A stretch of DNA of 13,475 nucleotides from an uncultured bacterium (GCA_905214825.1 CAJMNV010000048.1:1-13475), one strand, 5' to 3'; counted from the stretch's first letter, positions 1 to 7,797 are shown. The notes: generated from the sequence alone by a model not told the origin. Translations and numbers: made by a program.

Positions 1-56
1 GCGGCTGCCAGCGTGGCGCCTCCTGTGTAGGCGAACAGGTTCAGCACCTTAATGTC
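1..56 (-). other. Foreign fragment: class I SAM-dependent methyltransferase motif I, probably a chimeric contig end
   Basis: Read on the minus strand, bases 50 to 2 translate as KVLNLFAYTGGATLAA, with NDI just before it. This is the motif I (SAM-binding) signature of class I methyltransferases of the RlmI-like family. Codons are GC-rich (CTG, TTC, GCC, CTG) and the first 50 bases are about 60% GC, unlike anything else here. In the plus frame the same bases give residues with no resemblance to ArgB. The join to genuine argB lies between about 50 and 60; ATGTCATTG fits both sides. I infer an assembly chimera; a real rearrangement is the less likely alternative. Confidence 0.7.
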
Positions 57-422
57 ATTGCAACCGTTGGTACAGATTGTCAAGGTAATATTTACAACAT
101 CAATGCAGACACAGCAGCAGCAGAAATTGCAGCAGCATTACATGCAGAAAATATGATTATGCTGACAGATATTTGTGGTTTGATGGAAGATATGGAAAAT
201 GAAAATTCTCTGATTTCTGTGGTACATATAGACGAAGTGGAAACATTAGTACAAAGAGGTTGTATCAGTGGTGGTATGATACCAAAAGTAAAAAGTTGTC
301 AAAAAGCCATAGAAGCAGGCGTCAAAAAAGCGGTGATGATAGATGGCAGAATAGAACATTCCATATTGATTGAAATGTTTTCAGATGAGGGGATTGGTAC
401 GATGTTTTTACCAACAGAATAG
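3..422 (+). CDS. argB: Acetylglutamate kinase, C-terminal part (5' partial)
   Basis: ArgB phosphorylates N-acetyl-L-glutamate with ATP, the second step of arginine biosynthesis, in the cytosol. The frame is open from base 3, but recognisable ArgB begins only at about base 54 (VIATVGTD). Visible family motifs are the NINADTAA segment, LTDICGLM, and SGGMIPKV with the conserved glycines and lysine of the C-terminal nucleotide-binding half; the protein ends in GTMFLPTE. About 120 genuine residues remain of a usual length near 290, so the N-terminal half is missing. The TAG stop overlaps the AGGGGG ribosome site of argD, so the genes are co-transcribed and probably translationally coupled. The first 16-17 codons look foreign (see the separate entry). 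Confidence 0.9.
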   Translation, partial: GCQRGASCVGEQVQHLNVIATVGTDCQGNIYNINADTAAAEIAAALHAENMIMLTDICGLMEDMENENSLISVVHIDEVETLVQRGCISGGMIPKVKSCQKAIEAGVKKAVMIDGRIEHSILIEMFSDEGIGTMFLPTE

Positions 423-433
423 GGGGAATTGAT

Positions 434-1600
434 ATGCATTTAGAACAAGTAATGGAACAAGATAAAAAATATATCATACAATCTTATGGCAGAACACCTA
501 TATTGCTGACAAAGGGCAAAGGGGTAGAAGTGGAAGATGATAACGGAAAAAAATATATTGATTTTACAAGTGGTATTGGTGTCAATGCATTGGGATTTTG
601 TCCAGAAAATTGGGCAAATGCAGTCACTACACAGTTAAATATATTGCAACATACATCAAATTTGTATTATACAGAACCTTGTATACAAGTGGCAAAAAAA
701 CTGTGTGAAAAAAGTGGTATGCAAACGGTGTTCTTTTGCAATAGTGGGGCAGAAGCAAATGAAGGTGTCATTAAAGCCGCAAGAAAATATGGTTTTACAA
801 AATATCAGAAAACAAAAATTGTATCTTTGGAAAATTCATTTCATGGCAGAACGATGGCGGCATTATCTGCAACAGGACAACCTGCATATCACCAGCATTT
901 TTTCCCGTTTGTAGATGGTTTTGTGTTTGCAAAAGCAAATGATTTGCAAGATACACTTGCCAAGCTCACAGATGATGTTTGTGCGGTGATGCTGGAAGTG
1001 GTACAGGGGGAAGGCGGTGTGATTGCACTAGATAAAGAATATGTACAAACAGTGGCAGCACATTGTCAAAAGAATGATATACTGGTGATTGTAGACGAAG
1101 TACAAACAGGTATTGGTAGAACAGGTACATTTTTTGGGTATCAGCAATATGGTATACAGCCAGATTTGGTGTCTTGTGCCAAAGGCTTGGGCGGTGGTTT
1201 GCCGATTGGTGCGGTGCTGTTTGGTGAAAAAACAAAAGATATTTTGCAAAAAGGTGACCATGGTTCTACATTTGGTGGCAATCCTGTCGTTTGTGCAGGG
1301 GCAAATGTGATATTGGATACCATAGATGATGCGTTTTTACAGGAAGTTAGCAAAAAAGGTGCATATTTGAAACAAAAAATCAAAGAAATGCCTCATGTGA
1401 TAAATGTAGATGGTTTGGGCATGATGTTGGGAATTGCATTGGACATAGATATACAGCCTGTGATAGATACTTTGATGAAAAATGGACTTTTGGTGCTTTC
1501 CGCAAAAACAAAAATAAGATTGTTGCCGCCATTGAATATCAGTTGGGAATTGTGTGACAAAGGGTTGTCGATATTGGAAAATACATTGAAATTGCTGTGA
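434..1600 (+). CDS. argD: Acetylornithine aminotransferase
   Basis: PLP-dependent class III aminotransferase (388 aa, normal length) that makes N-acetylornithine from N-acetylglutamate semialdehyde with glutamate as amino donor; related enzymes can also act on succinyldiaminopimelate. The PLP phosphate-binding motif SGAEANE is at residues 104-110, SFHGRT at 135-140, the cofactor Asp in VDEVQTGIGRTG is D221, and the Schiff-base lysine in CAKGLGGG is K250. HGSTFGGNP at about 276-284 completes the site. The ATG at 434 has AGGGGG seven bases upstream, overlapping the argB stop. Position between argB and argF supports ArgD over the related ornithine or GABA aminotransferases. Confidence 0.95.
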   Translation: MHLEQVMEQDKKYIIQSYGRTPILLTKGKGVEVEDDNGKKYIDFTSGIGVNALGFCPENWANAVTTQLNILQHTSNLYYTEPCIQVAKKLCEKSGMQTVFFCNSGAEANEGVIKAARKYGFTKYQKTKIVSLENSFHGRTMAALSATGQPAYHQHFFPFVDGFVFAKANDLQDTLAKLTDDVCAVMLEVVQGEGGVIALDKEYVQTVAAHCQKNDILVIVDEVQTGIGRTGTFFGYQQYGIQPDLVSCAKGLGGGLPIGAVLFGEKTKDILQKGDHGSTFGGNPVVCAGANVILDTIDDAFLQEVSKKGAYLKQKIKEMPHVINVDGLGMMLGIALDIDIQPVIDTLMKNGLLVLSAKTKIRLLPPLNISWELCDKGLSILENTLKLL

Positions 1601-1602
1601 AA

Positions 1603-1611
1603 AGAAAGGAG
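1603..1611 (+). promoter_or_regulatory. Ribosome binding site deciding the argF start
   Basis: AGAAAGGAG lies nine bases before the ATG at 1621. An in-frame GTG at 1597 lies upstream of this site and overlaps the argD stop, so it has no ribosome site of its own at the right distance; ATG 1621 is preferred. Confidence 0.75.
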
Positions 1612-1620
1612 CATTTTACA

Positions 1621-2529
1621 ATGAAACATTTTTTAAAATTGTTGGATTGTTCAAAAGAAGAAATCTTGGAGTTGTTGGATTTGGCAGATCAACTTAAAAA
1701 AGAAAACAAACAAGGTATCGAACATCATATATTAAAAGGTAAAACATTGGGTATGATATTTGAAAAATCTTCTACCAGAACAAGAGTATCGTTTGAAGTG
1801 GGTATGTATCAACTGGGTGGACATGCATTGTTTATCAGCTCCAAAGATGCACAAATTGGCAGAGGAGAACCGACAGAAGATACTGCAAGAGTGCTGTCTC
1901 GTTATGTAGATGGTATTATGATACGAACATTTGCACAACAAGAAGTGGAAACATTGGCAGAATATGGAACAATTCCTGTTATCAATGGTTTGACAGACTT
2001 TTGCCACCCTTGTCAAGTGATGGCAGATTTGCAAACCATTCGTGAGAAAAAAGGAAAATTGAATGGATTGAAATTGTGTTATATTGGCGATGGAAACAAT
2101 ATGGCAAATTCTCTGATTGTGGGTGGTTTGAAAGTGGGTATGTCAGTGAGTGTGGCTTGCCCAAAAGACTATACACCAGATGAAACGGTGTTGTCATTTG
2201 CAACAGAATATGGAAACAAATTCCAGTTGACAGAAAATCCATTGGAAGCGGCAAAAAATGCAGATGTTGTTTTGACAGATGTTTGGGCCTCTATGGGACA
2301 GGAACAAGAACAACAAATGAGAGCAAAAGCATTTGCTGGATTTCAAGTAAATGAAACATTGATGCAACAAACAAATGCAGGGTGCATGGTGTTGCATTGT
2401 CTGCCCGCACACAGAGGGGAAGAAATTACAGCAGAAGTGATGGAAGCACATGCAGATGAAATTTTTGAAGAAGCAGAAAATCGTTTGCATGCACAAAAAG
2501 CAATATTGGTAAAATTGATGAGCAAATAA
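1621..2529 (+). CDS. argF: Ornithine carbamoyltransferase
   Basis: Transfers the carbamoyl group from carbamoyl phosphate to ornithine to give citrulline, in arginine biosynthesis. From ATG 1621 the protein has 302 aa, typical for the family. The carbamoyl-phosphate loop STRTR is at residues 51-55, HPCQ at 129-132, the ornithine-domain segment GDGNNMANS at about 156-164, and the signature HCLPA with the catalytic cysteine (C260) at 259-263, followed by HRGEE. These separate it from aspartate carbamoyltransferase. The third gene of the arg operon, 20 bases after argD, it is followed directly by a strong terminator. The anabolic argF role is inferred from the biosynthetic neighbours, since a catabolic arcB enzyme would look similar. 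Confidence 0.95.
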   Translation: MKHFLKLLDCSKEEILELLDLADQLKKENKQGIEHHILKGKTLGMIFEKSSTRTRVSFEVGMYQLGGHALFISSKDAQIGRGEPTEDTARVLSRYVDGIMIRTFAQQEVETLAEYGTIPVINGLTDFCHPCQVMADLQTIREKKGKLNGLKLCYIGDGNNMANSLIVGGLKVGMSVSVACPKDYTPDETVLSFATEYGNKFQLTENPLEAAKNADVVLTDVWASMGQEQEQQMRAKAFAGFQVNETLMQQTNAGCMVLHCLPAHRGEEITAEVMEAHADEIFEEAENRLHAQKAILVKLMSK

Positions 2530-2530
2530 A

Positions 2531-2563
2531 CAAAAAACACGGTTTTAAAAACCGTGTTTTTTG
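2531..2563. terminator. Bidirectional intrinsic terminator between argF and rubrerythrin
   Basis: Arms CAAAAAACACGGTTTT (2531-2546) and AAAACCGTGTTTTTTG (2548-2563) are perfect reverse complements with a GC core CACGG/CCGTG. A run of T follows the core on each strand, so it can end both the arg operon (plus) and the convergent rubrerythrin transcript (minus). Confidence 0.85.
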
Positions 2564-2613
2564 TTTGTCATAAGACACATAAATAATAAGGAAAGTGTAT
2601 GATAAAACAAAAA

Positions 2614-3162
2614 TTAGTAATTTTTCGCCATAATTTGGAAATAAGCTTGTGGGTGTGCACATACAGGACATATACTGGGGGCTGCTTTGCCGACATGAAT
2701 GTGTCCGCAATTTGCACATTGCCAAATCATATCTCCATCACGAGAGAACACCAAACCACCTGCAATATTTTCTAACAATTTACGATATCTTTCTTCATGT
2801 TCTTTTTCGATTTTACCCACAGCTTCAAACAGATAAGCAATGTGGTCAAAACCTTCTTCTTTTGCTTCTTTTGCAAATGTTGCATACATGTCGGTCCATT
2901 CGTAATTTTCACCATTTGCCGCATCTGCAAGATTTTCGGGTGTAGAAGGAATGCTATTTCCATGAAGTAATTTGAACCAAATTTTTGCATGTTCTTTTTC
3001 ATTGTTTGCAGTTTCTAAGAACAAAGCAGCAATTTGTTCATAGCCATCTTTTTTTGCTTTGCTTGCATAATAGGTGTATTTATTTCTTGCCATGGATTCG
3101 CCTGCGAAAGCTGTCTGTAAGTTTGCTTCTGTTTTGCTGCCTTTTAAATCAAAGTTTTTCAT
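2614..3162 (-). CDS. rbr: Rubrerythrin
   Basis: Non-haem diiron peroxidase that reduces hydrogen peroxide in the cytosol of anaerobes, taking electrons through its rubredoxin-like centre. The 182-aa protein has an N-terminal ferritin-like four-helix domain (about 1-140) with the expected pattern: E22 in AGESMAR, an ExxH at E55-H58, E99/E102-103, and a second ExxH at E119-H122. The C-terminal rubredoxin-like iron site has C149, C152, C165 and C168 (two CxxC pairs separated by 12 residues). AAGGAGG stands seven bases before the ATG. It is transcribed alone toward argF from a consensus promoter carrying a Fur/PerR-like palindrome, consistent with peroxide-responsive control. Confidence 0.95.
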   Translation of the reverse strand: MKNFDLKGSKTEANLQTAFAGESMARNKYTYYASKAKKDGYEQIAALFLETANNEKEHAKIWFKLLHGNSIPSTPENLADAANGENYEWTDMYATFAKEAKEEGFDHIAYLFEAVGKIEKEHEERYRKLLENIAGGLVFSRDGDMIWQCANCGHIHVGKAAPSICPVCAHPQAYFQIMAKNY

Positions 3163-3191
3163 AGTCTATTCCTCCTTTTTAATTATTATAT

Positions 3192-3204
3192 AAGAATTAT
3201 TCTT
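3192..3204. promoter_or_regulatory. Candidate Fur-family (PerR-like) operator in the rubrerythrin leader
   Basis: AAGAAT-T-ATTCTT is a perfect 6-1-6 palindrome with the AATnATT core shared by PerR, Fur and Zur boxes. It lies 16 bases after the rubrerythrin -10 box, near the expected transcript start, where a bound repressor would block transcription. It matches the textbook PerR box TTATAATnATTATAA imperfectly (about 9 of 14 positions), so the regulator is inferred from the gene's role. Confidence 0.45.
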
Positions 3205-3220
3205 TTTTAATATTGATTAT

Positions 3221-3248
3221 ATTATAATATAGAAATAACAGATGTCAA
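3221..3248 (-). promoter_or_regulatory. Promoter of rubrerythrin (sigma-A type)
   Basis: On the minus strand TTGACA (3248-3243) and TATAAT (3226-3221) are both perfect consensus boxes separated by 16 bases. The gene start is about 60 bases downstream. Confidence 0.8.
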
Positions 3249-3289
3249 TATGTTTTTATAATTTTTTTGTATGTGCAATTTTAGGAATA

Positions 3290-3298
3290 TGATATAAT
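3290..3298 (+). promoter_or_regulatory. Extended -10 promoter for the nitrilase-msrAB unit
   Basis: TGATATAAT is an extended -10 element (TGn plus perfect TATAAT). No good -35 box is seen at 17 bases, which is usual for extended -10 promoters. It lies about 54 bases before the ATG of the omega-amidase gene and is divergent to the rubrerythrin promoter. Confidence 0.6.
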
Positions 3299-3351
3299 AG
3301 TGATACAATCAAAACTGTAAAATACTATGATTTGAAAGAGGTGTATTTGAT

Positions 3352-4179
3352 ATGAAAATTGCTTTGGTTCAAATGTGCGTATTGCCAACACCAAAACAAA
3401 ATATCATGACAGCACATGATTGTATCAAAAAGGCAAAAGCAAATGACGCAGATTTTGTGATACTGCCAGAAATGTTTTTATGCCCTTATGAAACATCAAA
3501 TTTTCCAAAATTTGCACAACCGCAAGGCGGTGCAGTGTATCAAACATTATCTGCCATTGCCAAAGAAACAGGAATTTATTTAGTGGCAGGCTCTGTGCCG
3601 GAATTGGAAAATAACGCTGTTTACAACACATCTTATGTTTTTGACCCATATGGTGTTTGTATTGCAAAACATAGAAAAGTGCATTTATTTGATATAAATG
3701 TCACAGGTGGACAGCAGTTTCGAGAGTCAGAAACGCTTTGTGCAGGGGACAGATATACCATATTTGAAACAAAATGGGGAAAAATGGGGCTTTGTATTTG
3801 TTACGATATTCGCTTTCCGGAGCTTTCTCGTATGATGGCGTTGGATGGTGTAAAAGCGGTGTGTGTGCCTGCGGCATTTAATCTCACAACAGGCCCTGCC
3901 CATTGGGAATTGACATTTCGTGCCAGGGCTTTGGACAATCAGGTGTATTTTATGGGGTGTTCTCCTGCAAGAGATATGCAAGCATCTTATCATGCATATG
4001 GACATTCGATTGTGACAAATCCATGGGGAGAAGTTGTGGCACAAGCTGATGAAAACGAAACTATATTATTTACAGAATTGGATTTTGATAGACAGGAAAA
4101 GATAAGAGAAGAATTACCATTGTTAAAACATCGTCGTACAGACGTATATCAACTGCAAGGATTGTATAAAACGAGGTGA
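3352..4179 (+). CDS. Nit2-like carbon-nitrogen hydrolase (probable omega-amidase)
   Basis: Nitrilase-superfamily amidase of 275 aa, the usual length for the Nit2 branch. The catalytic triad is visible: E40 in ILPEMF, K109 in KHRKVHLFD, and the nucleophile C150 in CICYDIRFPE. The segments CPYETSNFP and RARALDNQVYF with SPARD match omega-amidases, which hydrolyse 2-oxoglutaramate and 2-oxosuccinamate to the 2-oxo acid plus ammonia, clearing by-products of glutamine and asparagine transamination. Substrate is inferred from family resemblance; other small amides are possible. GAGGTG precedes the ATG by nine bases. Its TGA stop lies inside the ribosome site of msrAB, only six bases from that ATG, so the two are co-transcribed. 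Confidence 0.88.
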   Translation: MKIALVQMCVLPTPKQNIMTAHDCIKKAKANDADFVILPEMFLCPYETSNFPKFAQPQGGAVYQTLSAIAKETGIYLVAGSVPELENNAVYNTSYVFDPYGVCIAKHRKVHLFDINVTGGQQFRESETLCAGDRYTIFETKWGKMGLCICYDIRFPELSRMMALDGVKAVCVPAAFNLTTGPAHWELTFRARALDNQVYFMGCSPARDMQASYHAYGHSIVTNPWGEVVAQADENETILFTELDFDRQEKIREELPLLKHRRTDVYQLQGLYKTR

Positions 4180-4185
4180 CAGTGT

Positions 4186-5166
4186 ATGCAAAAAGAAATC
4201 ATTTATTTGGCAGGTGGTTGTTTCTGGGGTACAGAAAAATATATGGAAGAAGTGGTAGGGGTTGTTTCCACAAGAGTGGGCTATATCTTGGGCGTAGAAC
4301 CAAATATCGTGCAAACAAAAAAAGAGGTTGTCAGTTATGAAGAAGTTTGCAGAGGCATTGGCTATGCAGAAGCTGTGGAAGTGATTTTTGATACTCAAAA
4401 AACAGATTTGACAAATATTTTGGAGGAATTTTATTACACCATAGACCCAACCACATTGGGCAGACAAGGTATGGATATTGGTGTACAGTATCGTACAGGC
4501 ATTTATACCACAACACAAGAACAAGTGAAAATTGCAAAAAAATCTTTGGAAAAATTACAACAAAAATATCAGAAACCCATTAGAACAGAGCTTTTGCCTG
4601 TGTTTGAATTTGTGGAAGCAGAACCATATCATCAAAAATATTTGACCAAAAATCCACAGGGATATTGTCATATCAATTTTGCAAAAATTGCAAAAGAAAA
4701 ACAGAAAATTGTAGATGCAGAAAGTTATCAAGTGATGTCAAAAGAAGATATGCAAAAGAATTTGACAGAATTGCAATATCTTGTGACACAAAAAAATGCA
4801 ACAGAACCACCTTTCCGAAATGAATATTGGAATAAGGCACAAGCAGGACTTTATGTGGATATTACTTCGGGAGAACCCATGTTTTCTTCCAAAGATAAAT
4901 TTTTCTCCTCTTGTGGTTGGCCGGCATTTTCTCGCCCCATAGACCCCAATGTTGTAAAAGAGTATGATGATTTGTCCCACAATATGATACGTACAGAAGT
5001 TAGAAGCCGTGTGGGAAATGCACATTTGGGGCATGTGTTTGATGATGGTCCATTGGAAACAGGCGGTTTGCGGTATTGCATCAACAGTGCCTCTTTAAGG
5101 TTTATACCAAAAGAGGATATGGAAGCACAAGGGTATGGAAAATATTTGCCTTTTGTAGAGGATTGA
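4186..5166 (+). CDS. msrAB: Fused peptide methionine sulfoxide reductase MsrA/MsrB
   Basis: One 326-aa polypeptide that reduces both stereoisomers of methionine sulfoxide in oxidised proteins. The MsrA half (about 1-165) has the catalytic GCFWG with C12, [11 protein letters not shown] at 93-103, and C161 in GYCHIN as a likely recycling cysteine. The MsrB half (about 185-326) has [17 protein letters not shown] with C243, [13 protein letters not shown] and the catalytic C298 in [11 protein letters not shown]. The zinc-binding CxxC pairs of many MsrB proteins are absent, as in other fused types. The order MsrA then MsrB with no thioredoxin-like domain suggests cytosolic reduction by thioredoxin. 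GAGGTGA six bases upstream overlaps the amidase stop. Confidence 0.95.
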   Translation: MQKEIIYLAGGCFWGTEKYMEEVVGVVSTRVGYILGVEPNIVQTKKEVVSYEEVCRGIGYAEAVEVIFDTQKTDLTNILEEFYYTIDPTTLGRQGMDIGVQYRTGIYTTTQEQVKIAKKSLEKLQQKYQKPIRTELLPVFEFVEAEPYHQKYLTKNPQGYCHINFAKIAKEKQKIVDAESYQVMSKEDMQKNLTELQYLVTQKNATEPPFRNEYWNKAQAGLYVDITSGEPMFSSKDKFFSSCGWPAFSRPIDPNVVKEYDDLSHNMIRTEVRSRVGNAHLGHVFDDGPLETGGLRYCINSASLRFIPKEDMEAQGYGKYLPFVED

Positions 5167-5182
5167 AAAAAAGGTTGTGTTT

Positions 5183-5211
5183 TTGCAACAACAAGGCTAC
5201 AATAATATACA
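5183..5211 (+). promoter_or_regulatory. Possible asnS promoter
   Basis: TTGCAA (5183-5188), a 17-base spacer and TATACA (5206-5211) make a fair sigma-A promoter about 35 bases before the asnS start. No convincing terminator separates msrAB from asnS, so read-through from upstream is also possible. Confidence 0.4.
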
Positions 5212-5230
5212 ATGAGAAAATGCAACAAAA

Positions 5231-5236
5231 AAGGAG
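5231..5236 (+). promoter_or_regulatory. Ribosome binding site supporting the TTG start of asnS
   Basis: AAGGAG ends nine bases before the TTG at 5246. The ATG at 5239 is only two bases after this site and out of frame (it meets TGA within 14 codons), and no in-frame ATG lies nearby, so TTG is the start. Confidence 0.75.
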
Positions 5237-5245
5237 AGATGGATT

Positions 5246-6640
5246 TTGGATTTGAATACCGTAAAGTCCATATATCGTGATACAGCGATGTATGCAGACA
5301 AAGAAGTGGCGTTGGGCGGCTGGATACGCACAATGCGTGTATCTAAAAATTTTGGATTTATTGAATTGAATGATGGTTCTTTTTTCAAAAATATACAGAT
5401 TGTATTTGAAGCAGAACAGTTGTCCAATTATCAAGAAATTACAAAATTGAACATTGGTGCGGCAATCATTGTCAAAGGTCTTTTGGTGGAAACACCCGAG
5501 GCAAAACAGCCTTTTGAGGTCAAAGCAACTTGCATTGACATAGAAGGGCAATCTACACCAGACTATCCTTTGCAGAAAAAACGCCATAGTGTGGAATTTT
5601 TGCGTCAGATTGCGTATTTAAGACCCAGAACAAATATGTTTTCTGCCACATTTCGTGTGAGAAGTTTGATTGCTTATGCAATACACAAATTTTTCCAAGA
5701 AAAAGGCTTTGTGTATGCACATACACCCATCATTACAGGCAGTGACTGTGAAGGTGCGGGCGAAATGTTCCGTGTGACAACATTGGATTTGAACAATCTG
5801 CCGAAAAATGATGATGGTAGTGTGGATTTTTCAAAAGATTTCTTTGGAAAAGAAACCAATTTGACCGTAAGTGGGCAGCTTTCCGCAGAAACATTTGCAA
5901 TGGCTTTTCGTAATGTGTATACATTTGGGCCTACATTCCGTGCCGAAAATTCCAACACTGCACGTCATGCGGCAGAATTTTGGATGATTGAGCCAGAAAT
6001 GGCTTTTGCGGATTTGCAAGATAATATGGAAATGGCAGAAGAAATGCTGAAATATATCATACAGTATGTGTTGGAAAATGCACCAGAAGAGATGGCATTT
6101 TTCAATAGCTTTGTAGACAAAGGATTGTTGGAAAGATTGGATAATATTTTGAGCAATGCCTTTGGTCGTGTGACATACACAGAAGCAGTGGAGCTTTTGA
6201 AAAAATCCGGCAAAGCATTTGAATATCCTGTGGAATGGGGCATTGACTTACAAACGGAACATGAACGTTATTTGACAGAAGAAATATTCAAAAAACCAGT
6301 ATTTGTAACCGATTATCCCAAAGATATTAAAGCATTTTATATGCGTATGAATGCGGACAATAAAACCGTTGCGGCAATGGATTTGTTGGTTCCCGGTATT
6401 GGTGAAATCATTGGTGGTAGTCAAAGGGAAGAACGTTTGGATATTTTGGAAGCACGTATGGACGAATTGGGACTTGCAAAAGAAGATTATTGGTGGTATT
6501 TGGATTTGCGTAAATACGGTGGTACAAGACATGCAGGCTATGGCTTGGGATTTGAACGTGCGGTAATGTATTTGACAGGTATGAGCAATATCCGTGATGT
6601 ATTGCCTTATCCAAGAACAGTAAAAAATGCAGAATTTTAA
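5246..6640 (+). CDS. asnS: Asparagine-tRNA ligase
   Basis: Class IIb aminoacyl-tRNA synthetase charging tRNA-Asn, 464 aa, the usual length. An N-terminal OB-fold anticodon-binding domain covers about 15-105 ([22 protein letters not shown]). Class II motif 2 is [11 protein letters not shown] at 231-241 with WMIEPEMAF, and motif 3 is [10 protein letters not shown] at 431-440, followed by VLPYPRT. [11 protein letters not shown] separates AsnRS from AspRS. The start is TTG at 5246; the encoded N-terminus [12 protein letters not shown] matches clostridial AsnRS. The rare start codon may lower its translation. A strong terminator follows. Confidence 0.96.
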   Translation: MDLNTVKSIYRDTAMYADKEVALGGWIRTMRVSKNFGFIELNDGSFFKNIQIVFEAEQLSNYQEITKLNIGAAIIVKGLLVETPEAKQPFEVKATCIDIEGQSTPDYPLQKKRHSVEFLRQIAYLRPRTNMFSATFRVRSLIAYAIHKFFQEKGFVYAHTPIITGSDCEGAGEMFRVTTLDLNNLPKNDDGSVDFSKDFFGKETNLTVSGQLSAETFAMAFRNVYTFGPTFRAENSNTARHAAEFWMIEPEMAFADLQDNMEMAEEMLKYIIQYVLENAPEEMAFFNSFVDKGLLERLDNILSNAFGRVTYTEAVELLKKSGKAFEYPVEWGIDLQTEHERYLTEEIFKKPVFVTDYPKDIKAFYMRMNADNKTVAAMDLLVPGIGEIIGGSQREERLDILEARMDELGLAKEDYWWYLDLRKYGGTRHAGYGLGFERAVMYLTGMSNIRDVLPYPRTVKNAEF

Positions 6641-6642
6641 TC

Positions 6643-6677
6643 AAAAAGACCTTGGGGTTGCTCCAAGGTCTTTTTTT
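6643..6677 (+). terminator. Intrinsic terminator of asnS
   Basis: AAAAAGACCTTGG (6643-6655), loop GGTTGCT, and CCAAGGTCTTTTT (6663-6675) form a perfect 13-bp stem continuing into a seven-T run. Confidence 0.93.
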
Positions 6678-6692
6678 GATAAAATTTTGTTA

Positions 6693-6721
6693 TTGACAAT
6701 ATGAGAAAACTACGATATAAT
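6693..6721 (+). promoter_or_regulatory. Consensus promoter of tRNA-Phe
   Basis: TTGACA (6693-6698) and TATAAT (6716-6721) are perfect consensus boxes with an ideal 17-base spacer, 23 bases before the mature tRNA 5' end. Confidence 0.88.
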
Positions 6722-6744
6722 GAATAAGCATTAGATTGCAATAT

Positions 6745-6817
<73 letters not shown>

Positions 6818-6851
6818 TTTTTTATGTACTATAATAAATCCTACTACTACT

Positions 6852-6879
6852 AAAAAAGGAAGCGAGAGCTTCCTTTTTT
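6852..6879 (+). terminator. Intrinsic terminator downstream of tRNA-Phe
   Basis: AAAAAAGGAAGC (6852-6863), GAGA tetraloop, and GCTTCCTTTTTT (6868-6879) form a perfect 12-bp stem with a T run. It ends the tRNA transcript before the NusG-II gene, and the symmetric A/T ends could work on both strands. Just upstream, between the tRNA and this hairpin, is a short CTA repeat. Confidence 0.9.
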
Positions 6880-6926
6880 CCTTATGATGACAACATTTTG
6901 TAAAAATCAAGAAAGCGGGTGTGACA

Positions 6927-7289
6927 ATGAAGCGTTTGGATATTTTGCTTGTGGTTTTTGTGTTGGCTGTGGCAGCTATGTTGTATGCTGTGACGATGGG
7001 CAATGCCAAACAAGGTGGCACAGCAACTGTGACAGTAGACGGACAAGTGAAAAAGGACTTGCGATTATCACAAAACACAACCTATCGTTTGGAAACAGAA
7101 AAAGGGTATAATGTGATAGAAATTAAAGACGGAAAAGCAAAGGTCATAGAAGCAGATTGCAGAGATGGACTTTGCACGCAACAAAAAAGCATATCCAAAA
7201 CAGGAGAAAGTATTGTTTGTTTGCCACACAAAACCGTGATTATGGTTACAGATGCACAAGAACAGGAAGTGGATATGGTGGTGAAATAA
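6927..7289 (+). CDS. NusG domain II-containing membrane-anchored protein
   Basis: A 120-aa protein with one N-terminal membrane segment (about residues 5-24, ILLVVFVLAVAAMLYAV) and an outward-facing small beta domain of the NusG_II family. Family hallmarks are the cysteines C78 and C83 in DCRDGLC and C98 in SIVCLPHK. Despite the name, it lacks the NusG NGN and KOW domains and is not expected to act in transcription. Its function is not known; the conserved cysteines suggest redox or metal binding. The ATG at 6927 is preferred over GTG 6921, because the GTG is part of the GGGTG ribosome site. It sits one base upstream of the Gx-transporter gene, a pairing I recall as recurrent in Clostridia. 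Confidence 0.82.
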   Translation: MKRLDILLVVFVLAVAAMLYAVTMGNAKQGGTATVTVDGQVKKDLRLSQNTTYRLETEKGYNVIEIKDGKAKVIEADCRDGLCTQQKSISKTGESIVCLPHKTVIMVTDAQEQEVDMVVK

Positions 7290-7290
7290 T

Positions 7291-7779
7291 ATGGAAAGTA
7301 AAAAAGTAGCACAATATGGATTGTTTGCCACATTGGCGATATTGATGGGGTATGTGGAAATGCTGATTCCGTTGCCGCTTTTTGTACCAGGTATGAAATT
7401 GGGGCTTGCAAATGTGGTGATTGTTGTGGTGTTGTATCATATGGGGGCAAAACCTGCTTTTTACATATCTTTGGTGAGAGTGGTACTTTCTGGATTGTTA
7501 TTTGCTGGTTTTGCTGGGTTGTTGTATAGCTTGTCAGGTGCTTTGTGCAGTTTTGGCATTATGATTATATTGAAAAAAACAGGCAAATGCAGTATTACAG
7601 GTGTGAGCATTATGGGTGGTGTTTTTCATAATATTGGGCAGATTATTGTTGCGGCATTGGTTGTGGAAAATATCAAAATTGCATATTATTTGCCATTTTT
7701 GCTTGTGACAGGCATTGTGACAGGGTTTTTGATTGGCTTTGTAGCAAATTTGACATTGCCTTATCTACACAGAAGATAA
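7291..7779 (+). CDS. Gx transporter family membrane protein (heptaprenyl diphosphate synthase component I-like)
   Basis: A 162-aa, very hydrophobic protein with about five membrane helices and little soluble sequence. Recognisable segments are PGMKLGLANVV at about 33-43 and GGVFHNIGQ at 109-117, which mark the Hpre_diP_synt_I/Gx family. These proteins resemble the substrate-binding S components of ECF transporters, and the old name as a prenyl synthase subunit is doubtful. Substrate is unknown. GGTGGTG precedes the ATG by seven bases, and only one base separates it from the NusG-II gene, so the two form one unit. No prenyl synthase, ApbE or ECF energising subunit follows here, so the context does not decide the role. 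Confidence 0.82.
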   Translation: MESKKVAQYGLFATLAILMGYVEMLIPLPLFVPGMKLGLANVVIVVVLYHMGAKPAFYISLVRVVLSGLLFAGFAGLLYSLSGALCSFGIMIILKKTGKCSITGVSIMGGVFHNIGQIIVAALVVENIKIAYYLPFLLVTGIVTGFLIGFVANLTLPYLHRR

Positions 7780-7797
7780 AAACAATGATTGTTTTTT
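7778..7797 (+). terminator. Weak possible terminator after the Gx gene
   Basis: AAAAACAA-TGA-TTGTTTTT, followed by one more T, overlaps the stop codon. The stem has only one G-C pair, so it is a poor candidate but the only one in place. Confidence 0.3.

Noticed and set aside
5172..5194. Hairpin after msrAB (GTTGT...ACAAC) as a terminator
   Set aside because: The stem is only about five pairs and no T run follows, so it is too weak to call.
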